A stretch of 20,815 nt of DNA from Bacillota bacterium (GCA_023431215.1 JAEYXR010000066.1:1-20815), one strand, 5' to 3'; counted from the first letter of the stretch, positions 6,626 to 14,435 are shown. Numbers and translations: made by a program. Notes: generated by a model not told the origin, from the sequence alone.

Positions 6626-8150
6626 ACCAGTCCACTATATTATAGAAAATATCCTGCTCAGTTGCAACCATATTTACAGAAAAATCTCTGGAGAAACACA
6701 GAATTCCCCGTCTGAAAAGCAGGGGTATTACCGGCATCTTCTGGCGAAGAAGGGTATCCAGTGCTCCCAGTGACATTTCCCCGGCCTTGGCGCTGCCATA
6801 AGCCGCAGAAACTTGGGCATCTTCCACAACGCCGGGGTTTAAGGCGGTATCGGTAGAAATAATTCCTAAAATATCACTATTATATGGTATTTTCATCTCG
6901 CCTATGTAAAGATCATACTGTTCCTCGGCAATGCGGCGCTTAAACTCCTCGTAAGAAACTTTATCTACCACAGCTTCAATCCCCGCCTGGGTTAATGCTG
7001 CCGCAATAAGCTGAGCAGCACTTTCCCGGTCTGAATTTTCCTTGTTCACCAAAATAGTCAGGTGTATGCGTGTTCCGTTTGCCATGCGGTAGCCCGCAGC
7101 ATCACGCTGTGCAAAGCCCATTTCGTCCAGGCGACGGGACACTTCTTCCAGCTGGATATCTTCCAGCGGCGCAGACTCTAAAGAAACATTGCCGTAGGCG
7201 GGGTTAAATACTGATGCAGTGGCAGCACCAAAGCCAAGATAGGCCTTACGGACAATATCGTCACGATTGACAATGTCGCTGATGGCCCTGCGAAAAGAAG
7301 TATCCAACAGAGGTTTTTTTGCGTTGACACCCAGATATACCAGGTTATTCATGGGTATCTGGCGGTAACTGGTGCCCAGGCCCAAATTCAAATCTCCCCG
7401 CATATCCGAATACATTAGATCTATGGTTCCATCCAAAATACCATAGCTTTGATCCTCCAAAGACTGTACCGCCACCAGTTCTACTGTTTTGACACGCTTT
7501 ACCGGCTCATAGTAGGAGCTGTTGGCCACCAGGCTTTGTCCATTATCCGAAATTCGGTAGCGCCCGCCCCCAATGGGCAGCGCCAGAGGATCCTCCACGC
7601 TGCCACTTCCGGCTTTAAAAACAGCAAAGGTAAGGCTGCGGTCAAACAGCACATCCGGAGTTGCCAAATTGATAATGACCGTTGAGTCCGTAGGAATTTC
7701 AACCGAGGCTATATTTTTCAGCGCGGCTGCAAAGCGAGGTGTGTTACGGGCAAGCTCCAGCGAAGCAGCCACATCTGCGGCGGTAACGGTGGTGCCGTCC
7801 CAAAACAGGGCATCGCCTCTAATGTGTATTTCATATCGTTTTCCGTCTTCACAGACAATTTCCTGAGCCAGACGGTTTTGCGGGGTATAGCTTTCATCCA
7901 AAGCAACCAGGCTGTCATATAACAGCCCACCCAGATAAAAATTCTGAAGGGTTTGGCAGGTGTAGGGGTTAAGGGTATCATCAGACTGCCATGGTACCCG
8001 CACTGTGTCTATGACTGCCGGTTGCGGCGCCGGTTGTTCCTCGGTCACTTTGGAGGATTCCGCCAGCGGCAGGTCAATGGTTATTTTTTGGCATCCGCCA
8101 AGGGCTGCCGTCAAGCAAAGGACAAGCAGCAAACTGATAAAACGTTTCAT
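6624..8150 (-). CDS. Extracellular solute-binding lipoprotein, family 5 (oligopeptide type), orphan
   Basis: A 508-residue substrate-binding protein of the OppA/DppA family (SBP family 5), which captures peptides or similar ligands outside the membrane for an ABC importer. The start ATG at 8150 has GGGAGG five bases upstream. A lipoprotein signal follows: MKRF, a hydrophobic stretch, and lipobox LGGC with Cys at residue 20. Family segments include the NPYTCQTLQNFYLGGLLYDSL region, the LFWDGTTVTAADVAASLEL segment typical of this family, and LTILVNKENSDRESAAQLI. The usual permease and ATPase partners are absent nearby, so it must serve a transporter elsewhere or act as a sensor. The N-terminal 19 codons of the longest frame are excluded because they precede the binding site. 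A hairpin sits in its leader. Confidence 0.9.
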   Translation of the reverse strand: MKRFISLLLVLCLTAALGGCQKITIDLPLAESSKVTEEQPAPQPAVIDTVRVPWQSDDTLNPYTCQTLQNFYLGGLLYDSLVALDESYTPQNRLAQEIVCEDGKRYEIHIRGDALFWDGTTVTAADVAASLELARNTPRFAAALKNIASVEIPTDSTVIINLATPDVLFDRSLTFAVFKAGSGSVEDPLALPIGGGRYRISDNGQSLVANSSYYEPVKRVKTVELVAVQSLEDQSYGILDGTIDLMYSDMRGDLNLGLGTSYRQIPMNNLVYLGVNAKKPLLDTSFRRAISDIVNRDDIVRKAYLGFGAATASVFNPAYGNVSLESAPLEDIQLEEVSRRLDEMGFAQRDAAGYRMANGTRIHLTILVNKENSDRESAAQLIAAALTQAGIEAVVDKVSYEEFKRRIAEEQYDLYIGEMKIPYNSDILGIISTDTALNPGVVEDAQVSAAYGSAKAGEMSLGALDTLLRQKMPVIPLLFRRGILCFSRDFSVNMVATEQDIFYNIVDW

Positions 8151-8175
8151 GGGTTCCTCCCTATTGTGCCCTGCT

Positions 8176-8200
8176 AAAGCAGCCGCTAACCTGCTGCTTT
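8176..8200 (-). other. 8-bp hairpin in the leader of the orphan binding protein
   Basis: AAAGCAGC (8176-8183) and GCTGCTTT (8193-8200) pair perfectly with a nine-base loop. It lies about 20 bases before the ribosome binding site and no T run follows on the minus strand, so it is more likely a leader stem than a terminator. Confidence 0.45.
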
Positions 8201-8410
8201 CAACCACACTGCAAAAACTTAAATTGTTCTGTTAAACAGCACACTGTAACCATGGAGTTGTTAACGCATTGTACAAAGCCGTCGCGGGGCTGCTTTTTAT
8301 TCTAAGCAATACCTTGCAGACTTTATTATTGTTTTGCACAGATAGTTTTTGTGGCAGGTAAAACAACCATTCAGGTATTCTCCCCTGCTATCTATACATA
8401 ATTTTATTGC

Positions 8411-8450
8411 AAAAAAATAGCGGGGCTCATCTTTTTTCAGAGAGCTCCGC
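8411..8450 (-). terminator. Intrinsic terminator after spoVS
   Basis: On the minus strand GCGGAGCTC and GAGCCCCGC form a 9-bp stem with one A.C mismatch, followed by TATTTTTTT. It begins 15 bases after the spoVS stop codon. Confidence 0.85.
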
Positions 8451-8465
8451 CCATGGTTCTTTCTG

Positions 8466-8726
8466 TTACCTTGGCTCCACAATAAGCTTGATGGCTGTGC
8501 GTTCCTCATCATCAATGGTGATATTGGCAAAGGCGGGAACACAAATAATATCCACCCCTGCGGGGGCCAGATATCCTCTGGCAATGGCAACTGCCTTAAT
8601 GGCCTGATTTGCCGCACCGGCGCCAACAGCTTGTACTTCCACAGCACCTTTTTCCCTAATCACACCCGCTATCGCACCCGCCACGGAGTTTGGAACAGAT
8701 TTTGCAGAAACTCTCAGTATTTCCAT
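8466..8726 (-). CDS. spoVS: Stage V sporulation protein S
   Basis: An 86-residue protein, exactly the SpoVS length, matching the family nearly throughout: MEILRVSAKSVPNSVAGAIA at the start, then GAGAANQAIKAVAIARGYLA, and ERTAIKLIVEPR at the end. SpoVS is a small Alba-like fold protein required for later stages of sporulation in Bacillus; its presence suggests a spore former. The ATG at 8726 is preceded by a strong AGGAGG nine bases upstream; the longer frame to 8822 includes the promoter and is rejected. It has its own promoter 40 bases upstream and its own terminator. It follows ymdB as in Bacillus, where YmdB and SpoVS act in the choice between biofilm, motility and sporulation. Confidence 0.97.
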   Translation of the reverse strand: MEILRVSAKSVPNSVAGAIAGVIREKGAVEVQAVGAGAANQAIKAVAIARGYLAPAGVDIICVPAFANITIDDEERTAIKLIVEPR

Positions 8727-8764
8727 TTTCACGATCCTCCTCCAACCTGTATGCTTACATGAAC

Positions 8765-8793
8765 AATATACTTGATTTTTAGCATGTTCGCAA
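8765..8793 (-). promoter_or_regulatory. Sigma-A-type promoter for spoVS
   Basis: TTGCGA (8788-8793) and TATATT (8765-8770) are 17 bases apart on the minus strand. The start near 8758 gives a leader of only about 32 bases. In Bacillus spoVS depends on sigma-H, but I see no clear sigma-H site here. Confidence 0.55.
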
Positions 8794-8886
8794 GGTTTTT
8801 GGTACAAGATTGTCATATTCAATCAAGGATCGCTTAATAAATTAGTCATAAATACATATTGTGGTAATTTTGCCCGTTATTTTGTG

Positions 8887-9660
8887 TCATTCCAGGTTGA
8901 TGCGCTGAATTTGAATCGTCTTTCCTGTTTTGGGATCAACCTCCAGCAATATGCCGCTTAACCGGCATGGTCCAGGGTCATTTTCAAACCTGGTGGGCAA
9001 ATTGGTACGGAACCTTTTAATGGCAAGCTCCGGCCTAACACCCAATACCGAGTGAAAGCTTCCGCACATGCCCATATCGGTGATATACCCTGTGCCTCCG
9101 GGCAAAATGCGTTCGTCTGCTGTTTGTATATGGGTATGGGTACCCACCACAGCCGAAACGCGGCCGTCCAGATAAAAACCCATGCACAGCTTTTCAGAGG
9201 TGGCCTCTGCGTGAAAGTCTACAACAATTACTTTGGCATCTATCTTTTTCAGCAGCCTGTCCGCACAATCAAAGGGGTTTTCGTAGGCGGTATCCATATA
9301 GCAGGTACCGTTGAGGTTTATGACCGCTACGCGGGGCATACCGGGGCGGTCAAATACACATATACCGCTGCCGGGGGCTTCCGGGTGAAAGTTGGCAGGG
9401 CGGATAACCTGGTCGCTTTCCTCCAGCACAGAGTAAATTTCCCTGCGTCGCAGGCCGTGGTTGCCTAAGGTGATAATATCTACACCACTGTCCAGCAGGT
9501 GGTCAGCACTGCTGGGCAAAATACCGTTGCCTTCTGCAGAGTTTTCTCCATTGGCAATTACCAAATCCGGGGAATAAAGCCGCCGGAGCGCCGGCATACA
9601 CTGGCGAACAAAGGCACAGCCGCCCTGCCCCACCACATCGCCGATCATGAGGATTTGCAT
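8887..9660 (-). CDS. ymdB: YmdB-type metallophosphoesterase (2',3'-cyclic nucleotide phosphodiesterase family)
   Basis: A 257-residue calcineurin-like phosphoesterase of the YmdB/DR1281 family, which hydrolyses 2',3'-cyclic mononucleotides and in Bacillus governs the switch between motility, biofilm and sporulation. The dinuclear metal site is complete: D8 in IGDVVG, E39-N40 in NGENSAEG, N67-H68 in GNH, H150 in VDFHAEATSEK, and H175 and H177 in GTHTHIQTADE. The residue after GNH differs from the usual TW, being GLRRREI here. The ATG at 9660 has GGAG eight bases upstream. spoVS follows 160 bases downstream with its own promoter. No good promoter was found for ymdB itself: TTGATA and TAAACT near 9735-9770 are 19 bases apart. 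Confidence 0.95.
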   Translation of the reverse strand: MQILMIGDVVGQGGCAFVRQCMPALRRLYSPDLVIANGENSAEGNGILPSSADHLLDSGVDIITLGNHGLRRREIYSVLEESDQVIRPANFHPEAPGSGICVFDRPGMPRVAVINLNGTCYMDTAYENPFDCADRLLKKIDAKVIVVDFHAEATSEKLCMGFYLDGRVSAVVGTHTHIQTADERILPGGTGYITDMGMCGSFHSVLGVRPELAIKRFRTNLPTRFENDPGPCRLSGILLEVDPKTGKTIQIQRINLE

Positions 9661-9944
9661 GGTTCACGCTCCTTTATTCTTAACAAACCTCATGCAGACT
9701 CCATTTTGTACCCAAATGAACAAAAAGCTTTTCCCATGAAGTTTAGTGCTTTTTTATTTTTTTCTATCAAATAGATGATTGATGTTAGTATATCAGAAAC
9801 AGAGGTAAAATAAAAGGGCGCACAAGCAAAAAGGGAAGCCTTTTGAGGCGGCTCATAAGGTCTTTTGGAGGGATGGCATATGTTGCTAACCTTTTCTGCT
9901 TTGTGGAGGTTGGGGCAAAACTTTAACAAGTGATTTGTATGTTA

Positions 9945-10081
9945 AGTAAACTCATTTGCTTACCTATTTGCTGGTACAAACCCCTAAAATCTCATTCAAT
10001 CATTTTACGAGTGTAGTTTAGAGTGGTATAATCACTTTGTACATAGGTTTGCATTATCTATAGTTTACTCATAAGGTAAGC
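9945..10081. repeat. Pair of composite 20-base elements flanking a promoter
   Basis: At 9945-9964 the sequence is AGTAAACTC, four bases, GCTTACC. At 10062-10081 it is AGTTTACTC, four bases, GGTAAGC. Spacing is identical and each block is the near reverse complement of its counterpart while block order is kept. The two copies sit about 40 bases before and 30 bases after the plus-strand promoter, as expected of a regulator that loops DNA. Confidence 0.4.
10004..10032 (+). promoter_or_regulatory. Extended -10 promoter for the plus-strand membrane protein gene
   Basis: A perfect TATAAT (10027-10032) is preceded by TGG, giving an extended -10, and lies 17 bases after TTTACG (10004-10009). The start near 10039 gives a 100-base leader. 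Confidence 0.7.
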
Positions 10082-10138
10082 TAGTCAAAAGTAGGGGTAT
10101 CCCATACTACAACCAAGTTATATCATGGGGGTGTTACA

Positions 10139-10543
10139 ATGCCGTATAAAAAATATTTTAAATTATGTGTAGTTTGGGTTTTAATATTTTTTACAGCCAT
10201 GGCCTTTACCAAGGTACTTTTTGAAAATGTTTCAATATTTTCGCAAGTGAAGCTTTTATTTGCTTTGAATTTTGCTAATATGCTTTTAGCATTATTATGT
10301 TTCATATTACGTAAAACTAAATTTGTATATTGGATAAGTGGCATATCGTTTAAAGGATCAATGGAGGCTGCTTCAAGCAGCAAACAAAATTCCTCTCAAT
10401 TGCTTTGGATATCTTTTGCAAAGGTATTTGGAGTGTATTTCATATACAGTTTTTTTGCTTCTATTCTGCGGCTTCCCTCTATCATCAGTATACTCTTTTT
10501 AGCAGTGGTTCTAATTGCTTTTGCTATTAAAAATATAAAATAA
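10139..10543 (+). CDS. Small multi-pass membrane protein, unknown function
   Basis: A 134-residue hydrophobic protein that I do not recognise. Four likely membrane segments lie near residues 8-27, 37-57, 88-110 and 112-130, with a basic loop around residues 58-75 (RKTKFVYW) and a Ser/Gln/Asn-rich loop around 77-87 (AASSSKQNSS). The ATG at 10139 follows GGGGGTG five bases upstream. It is the only plus-strand gene of the window and is clearly more AT-rich in codon choice than its neighbours, with its own promoter, flanking repeats and terminator. Together these suggest a separately acquired cassette, though no integrase or transposase is present. It could be a small immunity or stress membrane protein, but nothing in the sequence fixes a role. 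Confidence 0.75.
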   Translation: MPYKKYFKLCVVWVLIFFTAMAFTKVLFENVSIFSQVKLLFALNFANMLLALLCFILRKTKFVYWISGISFKGSMEAASSSKQNSSQLLWISFAKVFGVYFIYSFFASILRLPSIISILFLAVVLIAFAIKNIK

Positions 10544-10686
10544 AACCCACTGCACGCACCACCTAAAATTTCAGGACAATACTAATATGCATATAATTTT
10601 GTGAAACTATATCACAACCCTCCAAAGTTCATCTCCCACTTTTTACAACCTGCCCTTGCACAGAATATTAGTATTTGACGCAAATA

Positions 10687-10720
10687 GAGCCTCAGAACAA
10701 AATTGTTCTGAGGCTCTTTT
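10687..10720 (+). terminator. Intrinsic terminator of the plus-strand gene
   Basis: GAGCCTCAGAACA and TGTTCTGAGGCTC form a 13-bp perfect stem followed by TTTT. It lies about 145 bases after the stop codon and just before the convergent minus-strand terminator. Confidence 0.82.
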
Positions 10721-10733
10721 CATGCTTTCCAAT

Positions 10734-10760
10734 AAAAACCACCCCGTATGGCGGCTTTTT
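10734..10760 (-). terminator. Intrinsic terminator of the GDPD gene
   Basis: On the minus strand CCGCC and GGTGG pair (one G.U) within flanking A and T runs, giving up to 11 bp, followed by TTTTTATT. It touches the stop codon of the phosphodiesterase gene. Confidence 0.7.
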
Positions 10761-11491
10761 TATTTATTATATTCCGCAATAACCTCTCTGGTTAAGTCGG
10801 GGAAGTTGCCAATAATGGCGTCCACGCCCTTGTTCAGCATTGCCAAAATATCTTCTCTGGTATTCACAGTCCAGGTATTAACCTCACAGCCGGCATTTTT
10901 CATTTCTGCCAGCAGCTCGGGGGTGAGGTTGGGGAAGTAAGGATGCACACACTGCACACCGTGGGACTTTGTATACTCGCCTACACCGATGTACCAGCCT
11001 TCTACCAAAAAGCCCAGCTTAACATCGGGAGCCAGCGCCTGAAACCTCTTAATGGTAAAGTGGTTAAAGGAGGAAATGATAATATTCTTCCGCAAGCCGT
11101 ATTCGTCAATGAGCTTCAGTGTCTTTTCTTCAATGCCGGGGTACTCATACATACCGGTTTTCAGCTCAATGTTGGTAATGATGTTTTTATCTTTCACCAG
11201 CTCAAAATACTCCCGCAGGGTAGGAATCTCATTTTTGCCGTAAACACCACGGTAGGTGGCAGAAGCATCAAACTGCTTGAGCTCTGCCACGGTATAATCT
11301 TTCACCCAGCCATGGCCGTCGGTGGTGCGGTCCAGCTCCTCGTCATGAATGATGACCAGCTCGCCATCCTTAGAAAGGTGCACGTCGTGCTCAATACCAT
11401 CACAGCCGGCCTCCAAAGCCTTTTGAAAAGCCAGCATAGTGTTCTCTGGGTACTTGCCGCTGAAGCCGCGGTGCGCAATGTTTTTTGTCAT
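10760..11491 (-). CDS. Glycerophosphodiester phosphodiesterase family protein
   Basis: A 243-residue GDPD of the short, cytoplasmic UgpQ type, which splits glycerophosphodiesters to sn-glycerol-3-phosphate and an alcohol. The catalytic set is visible: H7-R8 in AHRG, E34 and D36 in GIEHDVHLSKDG, H49 in IIHDEELDRTT, and the Glu of NIELKTG near residue 112. The C-terminal half shows the barrel strands ending in VNTWTVNT and GVDAIIGNFPDL. There is no signal peptide, so it works on imported substrate or lipid debris. ATG at 11491 follows AGGGA-type binding sequence. The gene is last in line after the ABC importer genes, separated from the ATPase by 142 bases that hold tandem hairpins, so it may be expressed at a lower level or separately. 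Confidence 0.94.
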   Translation of the reverse strand: MTKNIAHRGFSGKYPENTMLAFQKALEAGCDGIEHDVHLSKDGELVIIHDEELDRTTDGHGWVKDYTVAELKQFDASATYRGVYGKNEIPTLREYFELVKDKNIITNIELKTGMYEYPGIEEKTLKLIDEYGLRKNIIISSFNHFTIKRFQALAPDVKLGFLVEGWYIGVGEYTKSHGVQCVHPYFPNLTPELLAEMKNAGCEVNTWTVNTREDILAMLNKGVDAIIGNFPDLTREVIAEYNK

Positions 11492-11519
11492 TTCCCTTAG
11501 TCTCCCTCATTGCAATGTT

Positions 11520-11577
11520 TTATTAAAACTAACTACCACAGTTTTAATAATTATGCATCGGCCTCTGGCCGGCGCAT
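11520..11577 (-). other. Tandem RNA hairpins between the ATPase and GDPD genes
   Basis: Two stems lie back to back. TTATTAAAACT/AGTTTTAATAA (11520-11530 and 11540-11550) is a perfect 11-bp repeat. ATGCGCCGGCC/GGCCGATGCAT (11553-11577, read on the minus strand) has one G.U and one mismatch and a three-base loop. A further GC-rich stem involving GGGGC/GCCC lies near 11588-11612 and is followed by TTTAGATTTT, so it could act as a partial terminator. Confidence 0.5.
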
Positions 11578-11633
11578 TAAAATCTAAAGGCCCCGGGCGG
11601 CAAAGCCCCCATATGGCCATTTGCTGCAAACCC

Positions 11634-12659
11634 TTACAGCTGAATACAATTTTCTTTCTTCATGGACATGTAAACCTCCTGCCCGTCTTCAAACATCATG
11701 TTGACACGGAACAATACGTCTACATCTACCTGGCACTTCCCACCGCCGCAAAGCACCGCATACCGCAGAATATTACCGTGGGGCAAGCTGTCGCCCACAA
11801 TGCCCTTCCAATGGTAGCAGTTTTCCTTTTCAATGGGCTGGGTAGAAATCTCCACCACCTCGGGGCGGAACGCTATATCCTGGCAGCCCAGTTTTTCACC
11901 GGTGATGGTTTCAAATGCATCGGCAGGCAGAATATTATAATGACCGATAAAGGTAGCCGCAAACTTGGTGGACGGCTGAGTATACATCACGGTGGGATCG
12001 GCCGACTGCTCAATCTCACCCTTATACATCAGGTGGATGACATCGGACATGACCATAGCTTCATCCTGGTCATGGGTGACAAAGATAGCGGTCATACCAA
12101 AATCCTTTTGGATTTTGCGGATTTCAATCTGCAGAGAGTGACGCAGCAGGGCATCAATGGCAGACAAAGGCTCATCCAGAAGCAGCACCTTGGGCTGGGT
12201 GACAATGGCCCGTGCCAGTGCAGCACGCTGCTGCTGTCCGCCGGAAAGCTGCGAGGGGTATTGTGCGGCTTTTTCAGAAAGACCCACAATTTTCAGCATC
12301 CCTTTTACTTTCTCATCAATTTTTTCCTGAGGCAGCTTTGCTTCGCCCTTTTTCATTTTAAGGCCAAAGGCCACGTTTTGGGCAACACTCAGGTTGGGGA
12401 ACAGGCTGTACTGCTGAAACACCATGCCAATATCACGGTCTTTGGGGCTGACATCGGTAATGTCCTTGCCATCCAGGTATACACGACCCGAGGTTACGGT
12501 CTCCAAGCCTGCCAGACAACGCAGCAGGGTACTTTTGCCGCAGCCGGAGGGTCCCAGCAGCGTCACCAGCTGTCCCTGCTCAATCTCCAGATTGATATTT
12601 TTTAACACTTCATTTTGGCCAAAGCTTTTGTATAAATTTTCAAAGCGAATATAGCTCAT
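11634..12659 (-). CDS. ABC transporter ATPase (spermidine/iron/phosphonate importer type)
   Basis: A 341-residue importer ATPase. Walker A is GPSGCGKST at 36-44, Q-loop Q82, signature LSGGQ at 138-142, Walker B VLLLDE at 158-163, and H-loop H196. The D-loop reads LSAID rather than the common LSNLD. Residues beyond about 235 form a TOBE-like C-terminal domain, typical of the PotA/FbpC/PhnT group that powers uptake of polyamines, Fe3+ or 2-aminoethylphosphonate. The ATG at 12659 starts 12 bases after the second permease stop, with TAGGA upstream, so the genes are translated together. The substrate is set by the binding protein and is not readable here; the neighbouring hydrolases point to a phosphorus compound. 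Confidence 0.95.
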   Translation of the reverse strand: MSYIRFENLYKSFGQNEVLKNINLEIEQGQLVTLLGPSGCGKSTLLRCLAGLETVTSGRVYLDGKDITDVSPKDRDIGMVFQQYSLFPNLSVAQNVAFGLKMKKGEAKLPQEKIDEKVKGMLKIVGLSEKAAQYPSQLSGGQQQRAALARAIVTQPKVLLLDEPLSAIDALLRHSLQIEIRKIQKDFGMTAIFVTHDQDEAMVMSDVIHLMYKGEIEQSADPTVMYTQPSTKFAATFIGHYNILPADAFETITGEKLGCQDIAFRPEVVEISTQPIEKENCYHWKGIVGDSLPHGNILRYAVLCGGGKCQVDVDVLFRVNMMFEDGQEVYMSMKKENCIQL

Positions 12660-12671
12660 AGTTCCTACCCC

Positions 12672-13472
12672 TTATCCTTTCTGTGTTTTTGCCTTGCTTT
12701 CGCGGCTCTTTAGGAACAGCACCAGCGCAGTAATGAGGAAGGTGGTGATCATAATAATGACAAATACGGCGCTTGCCTTGGTGCTGGAGCTCTTCATTTC
12801 CAAGAACAGATAAATCTGTACGTTTTTAAAGGAGGTGCCTGCAATGTTGCGAATGAGGACATAGTCACCAAAGATAATGCCCACCGCCAGCAGGGACGAC
12901 ACCGTAATACCGGAAATGATGTTGGGTACAATGACCCTGAAAAATCCGTAAAGCTTAGAGGCACCCAGCATCTCGCAGGCCTCCAACAGCATGGGCATGT
13001 TTACCGCGTGCATGCTGTTGCGAATACCTTGGTAGATGTAGGGCAGGATGATGATGCAGTATGCACCGAACAGCATAATCAGACGGTTGCCTAATATGCT
13101 GCCGGAGCCGGCATACAGAGACAGGATACTGACAGAAAGGATGACTCCCTGAATGGTGTAGGGAATCATACACAGAATCTGTACATATTTTTCCAGACCC
13201 GGGAAGTAAATGGTGGTAACAAACAGTGCCAAAAGTACCAGCAGCACCGTAACGATAATGGGGATGATACAGATAAGCACTGTTCTGCCAAGGGCTGTCA
13301 TAAATTCTGCCTCGGTAAAGAGCTGAACATAGTTTTGCAGCGTAAAGCCCTGGGGCAAAATGCCGGTCCACTTTTCAAACAGAGAATATGTAAGGGTACC
13401 CAGCAGAGGAATCAGCAGATAAATGATGATAATGGCGATGACAATGTTTGCCGCTGTACTGCGCTTCTTCAT
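12672..13472 (-). CDS. ABC transporter permease (second subunit)
   Basis: A 266-residue permease of the PotC/FbpB/PhnV class with about six membrane segments. The cytoplasmic EAA loop that docks on the ATPase is clear: LEACEMLGASKLYGFFRVIV near residues 160-180. The first helix is at about residues 8-28 and the last near 240-256, ending in a basic tail. Its ATG overlaps the stop of the first permease by four bases (ATGA), a sign of coupled translation, and the ATPase follows 12 bases later. It pairs with the upstream permease as a heterodimer in the membrane. Confidence 0.93.
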   Translation of the reverse strand: MKKRSTAANIVIAIIIIYLLIPLLGTLTYSLFEKWTGILPQGFTLQNYVQLFTEAEFMTALGRTVLICIIPIIVTVLLVLLALFVTTIYFPGLEKYVQILCMIPYTIQGVILSVSILSLYAGSGSILGNRLIMLFGAYCIIILPYIYQGIRNSMHAVNMPMLLEACEMLGASKLYGFFRVIVPNIISGITVSSLLAVGIIFGDYVLIRNIAGTSFKNVQIYLFLEMKSSSTKASAVFVIIMITTFLITALVLFLKSRESKAKTQKG

Positions 13473-14323
13473 GCCTCACGCCCTCCCTTCCGGGTCTTTT
13501 TGGTGATGTAGTTGGTAATCAGTATCATGGCCACCATCAGCAGCATCATGACCACCGACAACGCACCGCCAAGCCCCTTGCGGATGGTAACGTCGCCTAC
13601 AAACATGCCGGAAATATTAATGGGCAGCAGTGCATAGTTGTTCATCAGCAACGCATAAGCCGTTGCATAAGCGGCCAGAGCGTTTGCAAAAAGTACGCTG
13701 ATGGTACCCAAAATGCTGGGCAGCAGCACAGGTACGCCCACCTTGGTCCAGAAAGTGGGGGAGCCTGCCCCCAGCAGCAGCGAAGCCTCCTGCCATTCCT
13801 TACGGATGCCGTCAAAGGCGGGTATCAGCAGCAGGGTGCTCAGGGGTATTTGGAAGTAAACATAAATCAGTGTTAAGCCACCGGTGGTATAAAGCTGGTA
13901 GTCTGCCAAGGCAGCCAAACCAATTTCTTTGCCCAGCTGTACCAAAACACCGGAGTTACCAAGCAAAATCATGTAGGCAAAAGCCAGAGGAACACCGGCA
14001 AAGTTTGAAACCATATTTAGCACGGTCATAAAAGCCGTATGAAACTTGCCTGTTGCCTCATGGGCAGCCTTGGCGCCAAAAAAGGCAATGATAATGCCGA
14101 TGCCCGAAGAAATTAAAGAAATTTTAATGCTGTTGAGAATGGCCTTTTTATACAACGCCTTACTAAATACAATTTGATAATTTTCCAGCGTAAAGCTTCC
14201 TCCGCCGTCGGGCATGAAGCTGTTGAATACAATCATCAGTAGCGGGATGACCTCAAACAGAAGTGCCACCACCAAAAAGGGGAGTAAAGCCAAAAGGTAG
14301 ATATACTTTTTGTTGTTTTTCAT
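13469..14323 (-). CDS. ABC transporter permease (first subunit)
   Basis: A 284-residue permease of the PotB/PhnU class. About six membrane helices are visible, the first at roughly residues 7-30, and the EAA loop is EASLLLGAGSPTFWTKVGVP near residue 183. The start is chosen as ATG at 14323 because GGTGA lies four bases upstream; an ATG at 14335 would add four residues but its binding site is poorly placed. The gene follows the phosphatase-family gene by 112 bases, in which TCCTG-CGG and CCG-CAGGA can form a hairpin shortly before the start codon. Its stop overlaps the next permease start. Confidence 0.93.
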   Translation of the reverse strand: MKNNKKYIYLLALLPFLVVALLFEVIPLLMIVFNSFMPDGGGSFTLENYQIVFSKALYKKAILNSIKISLISSGIGIIIAFFGAKAAHEATGKFHTAFMTVLNMVSNFAGVPLAFAYMILLGNSGVLVQLGKEIGLAALADYQLYTTGGLTLIYVYFQIPLSTLLLIPAFDGIRKEWQEASLLLGAGSPTFWTKVGVPVLLPSILGTISVLFANALAAYATAYALLMNNYALLPINISGMFVGDVTIRKGLGGALSVVMMLLMVAMILITNYITKKTRKGGREA

Positions 14324-14435
14324 TCTCTCACCCATTCGTCACGTGCTATCCTGTCCGGCCAAAGTCCGTCAGGACGCTGGGGCTTGCCTTTTTTACAAAG
14401 CACCACCAATAAATAGAAAGGCCTTTTGTGCTGCC

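Larger units (their letters stand above)
8151..8465. other. Leader of the orphan binding protein and spoVS terminator
   Basis: No gene is supported. The stretch contains the spoVS terminator (8411-8450), an 8-bp leader hairpin (8176-8200), and an 11-base palindrome CTGTTAAACAG at 8229-8239. No promoter with both boxes at proper spacing was found. TACAAT near 8269-8274 on the minus strand is the best -10 but lacks a -35. Confidence 0.5.
9661..10138. other. AT-rich divergent region between ymdB and the plus-strand gene
   Basis: This stretch separates oppositely oriented genes. It holds the plus-strand promoter (10004-10032) and a pair of operator-like repeats around it. A minus-strand frame at 9690-9929 has no binding site and no family look and is not called. 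A weak ymdB promoter could lie near 9735-9770. Nothing else is recognised. Confidence 0.5.

Noticed and set aside
9690..9929. Minus-strand 79-codon frame upstream of ymdB
   Set aside because: No binding site, no family features, and it covers the likely ymdB promoter region.
11439..12605. Plus-strand open frame of 388 codons
   Set aside because: It is antisense to the ABC ATPase gene, whose motifs are complete; no ribosome binding site or recognisable domain in the plus frame.
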